NCBI GenBank assembly: GCA_039414355.1
Contig: JBCDJN010000013.1
Span: 3,421 to 67,420 of the forward strand
Direction of reading: 5' to 3'
Source of the DNA: JBCCQL01 sp039414355
GTDB taxonomy: Bacteria > Planctomycetota > Planctomycetia > Pirellulales > Lacipirellulaceae
DNA length: 64,000 nucleotides
Both the position numbers and the translations under genes were made by a program. Positions 8,371 to 17,130 of the stretch are shown here, piece after piece. The notes under the pieces are model-generated. The model ran no database searches, was not told where the DNA came from, and saw nothing but the letters and a program-made list of their open reading frames with translations. Within the stretch, counting starts at the first letter, position 1. Each line of letters starts with the position of its first letter.

Positions 8371-8600
8371 CGAGTTGCTGCCGTTGGTCTACGAAGGCCT
8401 GCTGTCGCTCCACGGAGCCCCTTCCAGGTTCGAAGTAGTCAGTGCGCCTTAGGCGGAACCCGTCCAGCTCCGTCACCTTGCCGGGCCGTCAAAGCAGGAG
8501 GCCGCCGAAGCGCTCGGGACTTCCCACGCCTCCGCAAGCCGGACTTGCGAAGTTCGTCCGAGAGTGGCTCCTGCAGGCGATGGCCCCAGAGTACGGGCCG
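8352..8600 (+). pseudogene. Decayed ECF sigma factor remnant
   Basis: One frame contains two ECF pieces separated by a TAG at about 8450. AAAELLPLVYEGLLSL is the start of region 2 in planctomycete ECF factors, and PVQLRHLAGPSKQEAAEALG is the region 4 helix-turn-helix. The middle of the protein is missing. It follows kinase fragments, the reverse of the usual sigma-then-kinase order in planctomycetes, so the locus has been rearranged or collapsed by deletion. Confidence 0.6.
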
Positions 8601-8983
8601 GGCTTGCTCGCCTGATTGCTTCTCCAGGCTCATGCTCCGCGTGGCAACTCAGACGATTGACCTTCCCATCGACGCCACGACGAAATTCGACGCCGTAGCC
8701 TATAAGGAGTGATAAAGCCGCGTTGGAACTGCGGTCGTAGCTCAAACGGCTGCCTGTTGACGCGTACCACTAGCCGACCCTCTTCGAGCTCGGCCCGCCA
8801 CAAGCCAGACAGCTCGTCAAGCTGATAGACGCTTGCATGCTCCGCAAGACCGCCGACCTGCTACTAGAAATTTGGCAATTGATCGAAAGCTGCTTCGACG
8901 CCAGCGTGTGTGGAAACCTCAGCGGTAGACATGGCGGGCGGGTAATCGTACCGGGAGGACTCCAGCAGCCGGCTGTCCTCGGC
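8601..8983. other. Gene-less stretch after the sigma remnant
   Basis: I see no credible gene or RNA here. Open frames exist on both strands but have no recognisable motif or plausible start. It is probably further decay of the kinase/sigma locus. Confidence 0.4.
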
Positions 8984-9313
8984 TTAAAGCCGGAGATCGC
9001 CAACGGCTAACAGCCTTCTCCCACCGTTGGCTAGGGAGTAGAGCATGGCTTGATTGCCACGGCCGCGGATGCGAGCGGGCAATCCGGTCTTCCGGCTGCG
9101 GTAGTAGCTCAAGAAGCGATCAAGAGTCTCACCTGGATCGACGTGATCGCTAGCAGTGTCAGCGGTCTCTTCGTCATTGAAGATGTGGTTGCCGATGATC
9201 AGCCGGGCGGCTCTTTGTGCATTGCTTGCGTAGAAGCTCGCAACATTCGAGACGACCGATATGATCAAGTCGTGCTCGGAAAACCGCGCGAACGCACATC
9301 GATACCACGCCAT
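8984..9313 (-). CDS. Possible small hypothetical protein (109 aa)
   Basis: A frame starting at an ATG at 9313 lies just downstream of the giant repeat protein on the same strand and could be read as MAWYRCAFARFSEHDLII... ending LANGGRRLLAVGDLRL. I do not recognise a family, signal peptide or membrane segment. The only support is an uninterrupted frame without the strong Arg/Pro bias of shadow frames in this DNA. It may instead be untranslated or decayed sequence. Confidence 0.22.
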   Translation of the reverse strand: MAWYRCAFARFSEHDLIISVVSNVASFYASNAQRAARLIIGNHIFNDEETADTASDHVDPGETLDRFLSYYRSRKTGLPARIRGRGNQAMLYSLANGGRRLLAVGDLRL

Positions 9314-9348
9314 CGCAGCGAGAAGAACGATGCGTTGCCGCCCCTGGC

Positions 9349-12300
9349 TCAGCCGCGTCTTTCCGGTTTTCCTTCCCAGCGCGTCCGGCGGGGCGACAGG
9401 GCGAGCGACGCGGCCGCCAAACAAGACGCCACCGCGGGCGGCTCCGGCACGAGCGTGATCGAGAGTCGGGCGCCGCCCCGATCGTCGAAAGCGGCGCCAA
9501 AGATGCGCGGCCGAGGAACGCCATCAAGCCACAGCCGGAACTCCCTGCCATCGGCGAGGACGCCGGTAAGCTCGCCGCTACGCGCAAGGATATCGATCGT
9601 GTCACCTAACGCGAGCGACTGCGTAACATCCACGCCGTCAAGGAAGAAGGCTTCGCCGACTAGGTTGGTGACGCTGCGGTCAGAGGCAATCAACTGGGCC
9701 ACCACCTGACCACCGGACATGTTGAGGACTGCGTCCTCCGCCAGGAAGAGGCTGCGGGTGAATCGGCCGCCGGAAAGGTCAACCGTGGCGCCCCGACCGA
9801 TCACCGCTCCGTCGCCAAAGTCGCCGCCGGTGATCGTCACCTCGCTGCCATCGGCGGCCTGGAAGCTGGTTCCGAAAACGCCGCCGATGATCCTAACATC
9901 GCTGCCGGAAAGAACACGGAAGTCGAAGCCGAGTTCGCCGCCGGTAACGCGTACCCGGCTGCCCGGGAAGGCACGGAAGAAGTCGTCGAACTCACCGCCC
10001 GAGATGTTGACCACCGCCCCATCGTAGGCGTGCAGACTGCCGCCGATCTGGCCACCTGAGATGTTGAGGATGCTGCCCGAGAAAGCCTCGGAGCTGCCGC
10101 CGAGCGTTCCCCCCGTAATGTTGACAACGGCCCCTTGGTACGCCTTGAAACGCGTGCCGATCTCGCCCGACGAGAGCTTGACGGAGCCGCCGAAGGCCTC
10201 GAATGAGCCGCCGATCTGGCCGCCCCGAACATGAAATGTGCTGCCATTAAACGCGTCGGCGTTGTCGCCGATCCAGCCGCCGGTGAGCGTGACGACGGCC
10301 CCCGAGGCTTCGAAGTTTGCGCCGATGTGGCCGTCCCCCGCCACGATCACCTTGCTGCCCTCGGCGGCTGTGAAGTCGCGCGGGACGGTGGCGCCTTGGT
10401 CGACGATCATCGTTTGGCCGCCGCGCAGGCCGGTCGGCGGACCCGTGCTGGAGACTCGAATCACGCCCGGCGCGGCGACAGGCAGCGTCGCCCATTGCAG
10501 CCTAACGATACCGTCGGACAGGGAATCGCCCTCCCCCTCGTTATCAAGTTGGCTGAAGAGAAAAGGTGTGCCGTCTTCCAGCACGCCCGAGAGCACCGCA
10601 TCGACAGGGACGTTGATCCGCAGCAGTCCCCCGCTCCGATCATCGCCTGGGACCAATTCGCCGTTGATCCGGAACTCGCCGCCGATCAGACGAACCTGCG
10701 CATCCCCAGACACGCGGAAGCCGTCGCCGATCGTGCCGCCTGAGAGGTTTAGTCTGCCACGGCTGAGACGCAGCGAGTCGCCGATCATGCCGCCAGAGAC
10801 GTTTAGCTGGCTGTCGCTTACGCTCGTGGAACGCCCCAACTCGCCGCCAGACATGTTGACGACCGAGTTGGAGATCAAACCGCGACCGATTTCACCGCCG
10901 GTAACGTTGACGACGCTGTTGGAGAAGGCGCGAAATGTTGTGGGAAGCCTCCCACCGGATAGGTTCAGGGTGCTGCCGCTGAAGCTGAGTTGGTCACCGA
11001 CCTCACCGCCGCTCATGTTCAGCGTGCTTCCCTCTTGAAATTCGTTGCTGCCACCCAGCCAGCCGCTGGTCAGGTTGACCGTGCTCTGGCCGCGGATCTC
11101 GTTCCCGCCGAGCACGACACCGCCATCAATGTTCACCACGCTGCGCTGCACCTTGAAGAAGCCGCCGGTCCGTCCGCCATCGTCCCCACCAATCTCTCCG
11201 CCGGTGACATTGAGCACCGCATCGAAAAACGACGCCCGCTGCGCGAGCGTGCCAGCGGTCAGGTCGATCGTGCCGCCGAACGCGGTAAAGTTCTCCCCGA
11301 CCGTGCCACCTTCGATGCGGACGATTGACGCGACCGCTTCGAGGTTGCCGCCGGCCGTGCCCCCTTCTTCGACGACGACAACGGCTCCCTCGCCCACGTT
11401 GTAGTTGTTCGGCGTCACGCCGCCCGCATCGATACGCAGCGTTTGCCCGCGGCGGATGCCAAATCCGATCTCGTCTACCGAGGCGACCAGCGTTGCGGGT
11501 CCGACGGCCGGCAGGTTGGCCGCGCGAAGGGTCAGTGTGCCGTTAGCGATCTCGTCTCCGACAAGCGATCGGACGTCGAAGTCGAGCGAGCTAAAGGCGA
11601 AAGGCGTGCCGTCTTCCAGCACGCCGGTGAGAAAGGCCTCGTCGGGGATGTCCACCTGCCGGGCGTCGCCGGCGGAGTCCAGTCCCGGGACCGGCACACC
11701 GTTGATCTTGAACTCGCCGCCGACGAGCGTCAGGCGGCTGTCCTGGCGTGCGGTGACTCTGTCGAATGCTCCGCCGGAGATGTTCATCTCACCACCCGCC
11801 TCGGCGGTAAAGCGGAACCCGATCTCGCCGCCGGACACGTTCACCACGCTGCCCTCAAGTGCGGCGAAGTCGGCGCCGACACGGCCCCCGGTGATGTTGA
11901 CCACCGCACCCCCGTGGGCGTCGAGGCCAGCACCGAGTTCGCCACCCGAGACGTTCAGTTCGCTGCCGTAGACCGCCCCCCGATCGCCTAGTCGCCCGCC
12001 CGAGAGGTTCACCCGGCTGCCTCCCTGCACTTGAAAATCGCTCTCAACCTCACCGGCCAGGATGTTGACGGTGCTCTGCTCAAGAGCGTCGAAGGCTCTG
12101 CCGACCACGCCGCCAAAGAGACTCACTTCGGCGCCGACGGCCTCGAAGTTCTCACCGACGCTGCCGCCCGCCTCGACGATGACCACGCTGCCACGCCCGG
12201 CGTTGAAGTCTTCGCCTACCGACGCGCCGAGATCAACGCGCAGCGTCTGACCCGCGCGGACGCCAAGCGGGACGGGGTCGGTCGATGCAACAATACCAGG

Positions 12301-13290
12301 AGGTCTGATCGCCGGCAGCGTCGTCGATCGGAGCGTGATCGCATCCGGCGGTGAGAACCGGGTGAGCAAACTGTCAAGGTCCAGCCGGGTGAAGGCGAAC
12401 GGTGTTCCGTCCGCGAGCACGCCCGAGAGCACCGACTCTTCCCCAAGCGACGCGATGCTGACGGTCTCGCCAGCGGTCGACAGCCCGGCGACCGGCGATC
12501 CGTCAATCCAGAACTCGCCACCTTCGATCGTCAGCCTGCCATCGCCAACGATGCGAAAGCCATCGTCGATCGTCCCACCCGAAAGGTTGACGACGCCCCG
12601 AGACGAAGAGCTCTCACCGAGGCTGCCTCCGGTCATGTTGAAGACGCCGCCCTCAAACACCTCTAGGTCGAAATCGATCCGACCGCCCGAGAGGTTGACC
12701 GTGCTGCCGTCGAGCGCACGAAGCCGCCGTCGGACGCGCCCGCCGCTCACGTTCACAACACTGCCCGCGTCCACCTGAAGGTCCTGGTCGATCGTGCCAC
12801 CGGTCACGCTTATTGTGCTGCCCTCGCTCGCCATCGCGGACTGACCGATCAGACCGCCGCTGACCAGGACGGTACTTCCCCGGGCCACAAAGCCACGATC
12901 GATAACGCCACCGGAGATGCTCACGACGCTGCCGGCGTTGGCGGTGAAGTCTCGTTCAATACGCCCGTCAGTGATGTTGACCGCGGCGTTGAAGGAGGAA
13001 GACAACGAGTTGACGAATCCGCCGGTAATGTTGACCTCTACTGCTGTACTCGTCCCATCGGACTCCCCAGCTTGGAATCGGAACGGCAGGCTTCCCCCAC
13101 CGGACAGGTTGAGTTGCGTGTTCGACCCAATTGACACCGGCGCCGGATCGGGTGGAACGTTAATCACGGTGGTGAAGAGTGACGCACTGGGCTGAGCGGA
13201 TCCTTCCTGGCCAAGAGCTGCCTCGCAGGCGGCGAGCAACAATATCGCGGCAGCACTATGGAGATAAATCGTCGGGCGGATCGGTTTCAT
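9349..13290 (-). CDS. Giant beta-solenoid-like repeat protein with PEP-CTERM anchor
   Basis: Exported surface protein of 1313 residues. I start at the ATG at 13290, which gives a signal sequence (MKPIRPTIYLHSAAAILLLAACEAALG); LLAAC could also act as a lipobox, but a type I site after ALG is equally good. Nearly the whole body consists of about 20-residue units of the form GSxVNISGGxIGxxFxA, which suggests a right-handed beta-solenoid. These are organised in larger blocks of roughly 270-345 residues, each closing with a GGEFxINGxxVxG unit, a VLEDGTPFAFSxLD strand and a G(I/L)RxGQTLRVD turn; three full blocks and a partial fourth are seen. The C terminus (LVPEPPAVASCLAAASLALSPRRTR) is a PEP-CTERM sorting signal. 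The role is probably structural or adhesive. A decayed paralogue lies just upstream. Confidence 0.85.
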   Translation of the reverse strand: MKPIRPTIYLHSAAAILLLAACEAALGQEGSAQPSASLFTTVINVPPDPAPVSIGSNTQLNLSGGGSLPFRFQAGESDGTSTAVEVNITGGFVNSLSSSFNAAVNITDGRIERDFTANAGSVVSISGGVIDRGFVARGSTVLVSGGLIGQSAMASEGSTISVTGGTIDQDLQVDAGSVVNVSGGRVRRRLRALDGSTVNLSGGRIDFDLEVFEGGVFNMTGGSLGESSSSRGVVNLSGGTIDDGFRIVGDGRLTIEGGEFWIDGSPVAGLSTAGETVSIASLGEESVLSGVLADGTPFAFTRLDLDSLLTRFSPPDAITLRSTTLPAIRPPGIVASTDPVPLGVRAGQTLRVDLGASVGEDFNAGRGSVVIVEAGGSVGENFEAVGAEVSLFGGVVGRAFDALEQSTVNILAGEVESDFQVQGGSRVNLSGGRLGDRGAVYGSELNVSGGELGAGLDAHGGAVVNITGGRVGADFAALEGSVVNVSGGEIGFRFTAEAGGEMNISGGAFDRVTARQDSRLTLVGGEFKINGVPVPGLDSAGDARQVDIPDEAFLTGVLEDGTPFAFSSLDFDVRSLVGDEIANGTLTLRAANLPAVGPATLVASVDEIGFGIRRGQTLRIDAGGVTPNNYNVGEGAVVVVEEGGTAGGNLEAVASIVRIEGGTVGENFTAFGGTIDLTAGTLAQRASFFDAVLNVTGGEIGGDDGGRTGGFFKVQRSVVNIDGGVVLGGNEIRGQSTVNLTSGWLGGSNEFQEGSTLNMSGGEVGDQLSFSGSTLNLSGGRLPTTFRAFSNSVVNVTGGEIGRGLISNSVVNMSGGELGRSTSVSDSQLNVSGGMIGDSLRLSRGRLNLSGGTIGDGFRVSGDAQVRLIGGEFRINGELVPGDDRSGGLLRINVPVDAVLSGVLEDGTPFLFSQLDNEGEGDSLSDGIVRLQWATLPVAAPGVIRVSSTGPPTGLRGGQTMIVDQGATVPRDFTAAEGSKVIVAGDGHIGANFEASGAVVTLTGGWIGDNADAFNGSTFHVRGGQIGGSFEAFGGSVKLSSGEIGTRFKAYQGAVVNITGGTLGGSSEAFSGSILNISGGQIGGSLHAYDGAVVNISGGEFDDFFRAFPGSRVRVTGGELGFDFRVLSGSDVRIIGGVFGTSFQAADGSEVTITGGDFGDGAVIGRGATVDLSGGRFTRSLFLAEDAVLNMSGGQVVAQLIASDRSVTNLVGEAFFLDGVDVTQSLALGDTIDILARSGELTGVLADGREFRLWLDGVPRPRIFGAAFDDRGGARLSITLVPEPPAVASCLAAASLALSPRRTRWEGKPERRG

Positions 13291-13588
13291 AGAGGTCTCA
13301 GAACCCAAGAGGCGTTCAACTCTAAGCGGCGGAGAGCGTACAGGGAGCGAAGGCAAGAGACCGTCGCGCCCGGATACCGCCGGCGATACCGGGTAGAATG
13401 TAACAGGTCTCCAACATCAGGTGTTGCCGACGGACAGCAAAGGAGCGCGGGAGACCGTCTCGCACACCTTGAGTCGTTGCTGGTTGGGTGCTCTCTAGAC
13501 GGGAAGACGTCTTTCAGGAGGTCTCGAGGAACACCCCTCGCGGGGGGTAAGCCGAAGCCACGCTGGAATCGCTGCACCGATTCACTCA
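13291..13588. other. Intergenic region upstream of the giant repeat protein
   Basis: No gene is visible. This must contain the promoter of the repeat-protein gene, but I see no clear -35/-10 pair or strong dyad. Confidence 0.4.
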
Positions 13589-13977
13589 TTAGCCGCGTGA
13601 TCGTCGCGCAAGACGGTGGTAGCCGGCCGCGTCGAGAACGTCTTCTGCGTTGAACTCCCCCGATAGGCGTACGGGGTCGACCACTGTTGCCTTCAGCGTG
13701 GCGTCGCTGTCAGTAACGTCTCTTGAAAATACTGCGTCGCCCAGCTGTGAGCGTCTCGGCAAGCCCGCCAGAAATGTCAACAACGCTGCCGACCGCGGCT
13801 TCGAAACCGGTTGAGGCGCCGTCGCCCGAGACACGGAACACACCGTTCTTGAAGCAGTTGATGCCGAGGGACCAGGGTCGAACAACTGCGCATCAAAGCA
13901 GATCGATACCGCAGCGATCAACGCTGCAGCGACCGCCCAACAACCTCGACAGAGCCGCGGGGTGCAACCAATCAAGA
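13589..13977 (-). pseudogene. Decayed, shortened paralogue of the giant repeat protein
   Basis: Three pieces in two frames. From about 13977 a signal-like stretch reads RGCWAVAAALIAAVSICFDAQ. At about 13870-13750, in another frame, comes VFRVSGDGASTGFEAAVGSVVDISGG, which matches the repeat unit of the neighbouring 1313-residue protein. Back in the first frame at about 13660-13600 is LSGEFNAEDVLDAAGYHRLARR, a mutated dockerin repeat. Two frame changes make a functional product unlikely. It looks like a collapsed duplicate of the downstream gene that still shows a secretion signal at one end and a dockerin at the other. Confidence 0.6.
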
Positions 13978-14288
13978 ACGTACGAGGCACAAGACACTGG
14001 CAGATGATTGGGTCGCTCTCTAAGCCGACAGCGTTCGCCGCCCCGGTGCACGGACTCGACCGTCTGTGTTCGTACCGGCGAAGGGACTTCCGCTGGCGTC
14101 GGCGGTAGCCGCGGCGTCGCCTGCCGCAATAGCCGCGAGGACGCCGCCAAACCAACGCGGTATCGAACCGCCCCAACTCGCCGAAACTGGCGCAACCATC
14201 GGCATCCTTGATCCCATTGGCATCCGTCCGACAAGGGATCGACCCGCCCTATCCTAAGCGGCTACCTCACGCCCCCGACGCTCGATCG
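13978..14288. other. Gene-less stretch between the decayed repeat gene and the GT1 gene
   Basis: Nothing convincing. Open frames on both strands are rich in Arg, Pro and Ser as expected for high-GC non-coding DNA. Confidence 0.4.
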
Positions 14289-15521
14289 CTACCCTTCAAC
14301 AAGCTCCCGAAATCGCCGCTCTGCGGCGTTAGCTTCGGTCTTGCTACGAAAATGCTCCAGGCGGTCGCGGAATGTTGCTTCCGAGCAAAGCCGGCCTAGG
14401 TCTTGCTTGATGGCCTTCGGGCTGGGCGTGAGCCGCAGACCCAAGCCCCGCTCGACGATACGGGCGGCATGATCGAATTGGTCGTAGTCGTGAGGCCACA
14501 CAAGCATTGGGACTCCGCTCTCTATGCACGCATAGGTGATCCCTGTACCGCCATGCATAATCGCGGCATCGTATCGTGGCAGGAGGTTTCCGTAGGGCAG
14601 AAAGCCAACGCGAATGAGGTTTCCTGCAGTCGATCGCGACAGCGACCCTGGCTCGCCATCGGAGAAGTGGAACACCCATGCCGGCATCGCCGCAGCGACC
14701 CGGCGAATCAGGTCGTACGCCCGGCGGCGAGCCCAGGGGAGGTGGGTCCCCAGGGTGACCAACACATGACGCTTCCCAGGAGCGAACGGCGGCTCGGCGT
14801 AGGCGAAAGGCGGCGATTCGGTGAGGGGGCCGATAAAGTCGAAGTGGTCTGGCCACTCGCGTGCGAACTCAAAGTCGCGAAGCCCGAAGCCCAAGACTCT
14901 CGTTGGTGAGTAAGCAACCTCGAGCCCATCAGAACGATACACGGACGAGATTGAAAGAGCGCGGAACTGTGAATCAAACATCTTCCTGACGCCCAGCTTG
15001 AAGGCCCGGACCACGGCACGACCCGCTTGGTCGCGGCATCGTCCGTACCAATCCGAGCGAGGCTTCCATCCACCCAAGTAGGAGGGAACGCCGTCGCCGG
15101 TCTCCAGCACGCAGGGAGTCGGCATGCCCGTCCACCAATCGATGCCCATCCGCTTCGCGGTAAGCCCGGCGACGGGAAGAACAAAGTCAGCGACCACCAA
15201 TCCCGGCCGGTCAGCTTCCCAGAGAGCAACCAACTCTTCTTGAAGCTGCTCCATCAGTGAGAGGTTGAGACGCAACTGACGGAGCAACCGAAGCGGATTG
15301 GAACCCACACGACGCGTTGTATCCGAGATCTCTCTGACGACGTGGTCGAGGCCGGGAAGGAGCTCAATCGCCTGCAACTCGGAGGCCTCGACGCCCAACA
15401 GGCCTCCGCGGGTTGTGAGGACGCGTGTGCGAACTCTTGCGTGGTCCTTGAGAGACCGGGCAAGTTGCAGCAGAGGGAAGAGGTGTCCAGCAAAAGGCGG
15501 CGCAACGAAGTCAACAAGCAA
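14289..15521 (-). CDS. Glycosyltransferase family 1 (UGT/MGT-type)
   Basis: Transfers a nucleotide-sugar residue to a lipid or small-molecule acceptor. The 410-residue protein has the GT-B layout of macrolide/sterol-type glucosyltransferases: an N-terminal acceptor domain opening with MLVDFVAPPFAGHLFPLLQLARSL, and a C-terminal donor domain with HVLVTLGTHLP, VGFLPYGNLLPRYDAAIMHGGTG and GVPMLVWPHDYDQFDHA, which is the sugar-nucleotide signature. It is the last gene of a five-gene minus-strand operon, 34 bp after the KAS III-like gene, so its acceptor is probably the product of that pathway. No signal peptide is seen, so it should act at the cytoplasmic side. Confidence 0.87.
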   Translation of the reverse strand: MLVDFVAPPFAGHLFPLLQLARSLKDHARVRTRVLTTRGGLLGVEASELQAIELLPGLDHVVREISDTTRRVGSNPLRLLRQLRLNLSLMEQLQEELVALWEADRPGLVVADFVLPVAGLTAKRMGIDWWTGMPTPCVLETGDGVPSYLGGWKPRSDWYGRCRDQAGRAVVRAFKLGVRKMFDSQFRALSISSVYRSDGLEVAYSPTRVLGFGLRDFEFAREWPDHFDFIGPLTESPPFAYAEPPFAPGKRHVLVTLGTHLPWARRRAYDLIRRVAAAMPAWVFHFSDGEPGSLSRSTAGNLIRVGFLPYGNLLPRYDAAIMHGGTGITYACIESGVPMLVWPHDYDQFDHAARIVERGLGLRLTPSPKAIKQDLGRLCSEATFRDRLEHFRSKTEANAAERRFRELVEG

Positions 15522-15555
15522 GGCGAGTCACCCTCCTCTGAACAGAAGCTGGTGG

Positions 15556-16548
15556 TCAGGCTTGAAATACCATCGCTGCCTGCGAATACCCTGCTGAAGT
15601 CCCGAGCAACAGCACCGAGTCACCATCCGCGATGCGTCCCTCATGGCGGCAGACGTCTAAGGTTAGTGGCACACTAGCCGCGACCGTGTTACCGAACTCG
15701 GGCACTCGGTTGACATACTGCTCTTCGTTGAACCTCAGCACCCTGCGCACTACCTCGACCGCACGTGGCGAAGCCTGATGAGGAATGACGAACAAGTCAC
15801 TCCGTTCAACGCCCGACTCCTGGATCAAAGCCTCGACCATAGGCGGCAGCAGCTTCCTGGCGATGCGGAACAGGCGAGGCCCATCCATATGGAATCGGTA
15901 CGCCCCGTCAATCTCGCTGCGGTAGTCGAAAGGGAGCAGGTTGTGGCCTCCCCCACGCACCTCGCACACGGCAGCGTGCTGGGCGTGTGTCTCGTGAGCA
16001 TAGAGCAGCGTCGGCGTCGGCTGCTGCGCGACAACCACCACTGCGGCAGCGGCGTCGCTCATCAGACTCGCGCTCTCCGGCTCGCTCCAATCGACGCCTG
16101 ACAGCGGCGCTTCGGAGCAGACGATGAGAATCGTCTTGAACCCCCGACTTGCGAGCAAGCCGTTCGCAACCTGTAGCGCAACCAGGAACCCGAGGCACGT
16201 TGACTGAACGTCGAAGCAGGGCACGCCCGCGGCGGCCTTCCCAATGGCTGCTTGAACCAGGGCCGCGTTGCAGGGAACCGGCTGCTGGCGACTGTTGCTG
16301 CAATCAATCAGCAGATCGATTGAGTCCCATCCCACACCCGCGTCGCGCATCGCGGCATCGATCGCCGCTTGTGCCATACCGGCAAGCGACTCGTGAGGCA
16401 GGCACTCTCTCCGGTCGGTCACGCCCGAGTTGGAGGCGGCCCAACCGAGAGGCTTCCCAAGGCGCTGGTCAACCGCCTCGCAGCTCAGGACGGTCTGCGG
16501 GCGGTAGTGCCCGGTTCCGGCGATACGGAAGTGCTGCTCGAGATGCAT
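15556..16548 (-). CDS. 3-oxoacyl-ACP synthase III (KAS III/FabH-like) family protein
   Basis: Thiolase-fold condensing enzyme of 330 residues. The catalytic triad is visible: Cys118 in VQSTCLGF, His257 in VIPHQAS and Asn287 in EFGNTVAAS. The N terminus (FRIAGTGHYRPQTVLS) is typical. Its start overlaps the end of the upstream hydrolase gene by 64 bp, an unusually long overlap, yet no later start would keep the fold. Because it sits between a hydrolase, an SDR and two glycosyltransferases rather than in a fatty-acid synthesis locus, it is more likely a specialised condensing enzyme than FabH. OleA-type head-to-head condensation is a possible analogue, but no OleC-like ligase is present here. 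Confidence 0.87.
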   Translation of the reverse strand: MHLEQHFRIAGTGHYRPQTVLSCEAVDQRLGKPLGWAASNSGVTDRRECLPHESLAGMAQAAIDAAMRDAGVGWDSIDLLIDCSNSRQQPVPCNAALVQAAIGKAAAGVPCFDVQSTCLGFLVALQVANGLLASRGFKTILIVCSEAPLSGVDWSEPESASLMSDAAAAVVVVAQQPTPTLLYAHETHAQHAAVCEVRGGGHNLLPFDYRSEIDGAYRFHMDGPRLFRIARKLLPPMVEALIQESGVERSDLFVIPHQASPRAVEVVRRVLRFNEEQYVNRVPEFGNTVAASVPLTLDVCRHEGRIADGDSVLLLGTSAGYSQAAMVFQA

Positions 16549-17117
16549 CGGTTCACCAACTCAAGCGCTTCGTGCGACGCCATGTAGTCCATGTGCCCGA
16601 CGCCTTGCAGCACGTGGTCGACGCCGCGGACGAACAAGCCTGAAACATAGTCCTTGTCACCCCTTGCGGACAGGACCGGGGCGTCCGGCGAGACGAGCGC
16701 CACGGGCCCAAACGCGACAACACGCAGCTGACCTTCAAAGACCAAGCCCGGCAACGCTCGGGCGACAATCTCTAGCCCGCAGCTAATCGTCACCAGCACC
16801 AAGCTGTCAGTCGACGCCACGAGCGACTGCAAGTGGCGGCGTGCGGCGTCTCGGTACCACGGCCGCCCCGCAGTCAAAAACTGCGAGGCGTTGTTCCAGC
16901 TTGCTCTGAGCAGGGGCGTTTGCGCCGCCGGCTGCCGTGTCGTCGCGACGTACGGGAAGTTCGACCACACCTTGAAATCGTCCGGCGCAGAAACTCGCGA
17001 CAAGAACGACTGTTGTTCCGGCGACAGGGCGCACGTTTGCGGATCACTGAGCCCCGATACGAACGCGATCTTCAGCGGCGACGGCGAGTGACGGACGGGA
17101 TCGCAGTTGACGAGCAT
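16485..17117 (-). CDS. Small alpha/beta-fold hydrolase
   Basis: The 210-residue protein begins at the ATG at 17117, 13 bp after the stop of the GT2 gene; the open frame continues upstream only as an overlap with that gene. PLKIAFVSGLSDPQ looks like the first strand, VLVTISCGLEIVARAL the nucleophile elbow (Ser in TISCG, with the first Gly replaced by Thr), DKDYVSG the acid region and GVGHMDYM the catalytic His. It lacks a signal peptide. In the operon it could release or transfer the acyl product of the KAS III-like enzyme. The family call is moderate because the protein is short and the elbow atypical. Confidence 0.65.
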   Translation of the reverse strand: MLVNCDPVRHSPSPLKIAFVSGLSDPQTCALSPEQQSFLSRVSAPDDFKVWSNFPYVATTRQPAAQTPLLRASWNNASQFLTAGRPWYRDAARRHLQSLVASTDSLVLVTISCGLEIVARALPGLVFEGQLRVVAFGPVALVSPDAPVLSARGDKDYVSGLFVRGVDHVLQGVGHMDYMASHEALELVNRCISSSTSVSPEPGTTARRPS

Positions 17118-17130
17118 TGACGGATGCCGA

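Noticed and set aside
9349..13290. Tandem repeats taken as a CRISPR array
   Set aside because: The repeats are coding, of variable sequence and continuous without unique spacers; no cas genes are present. No CRISPR array was seen in the window.
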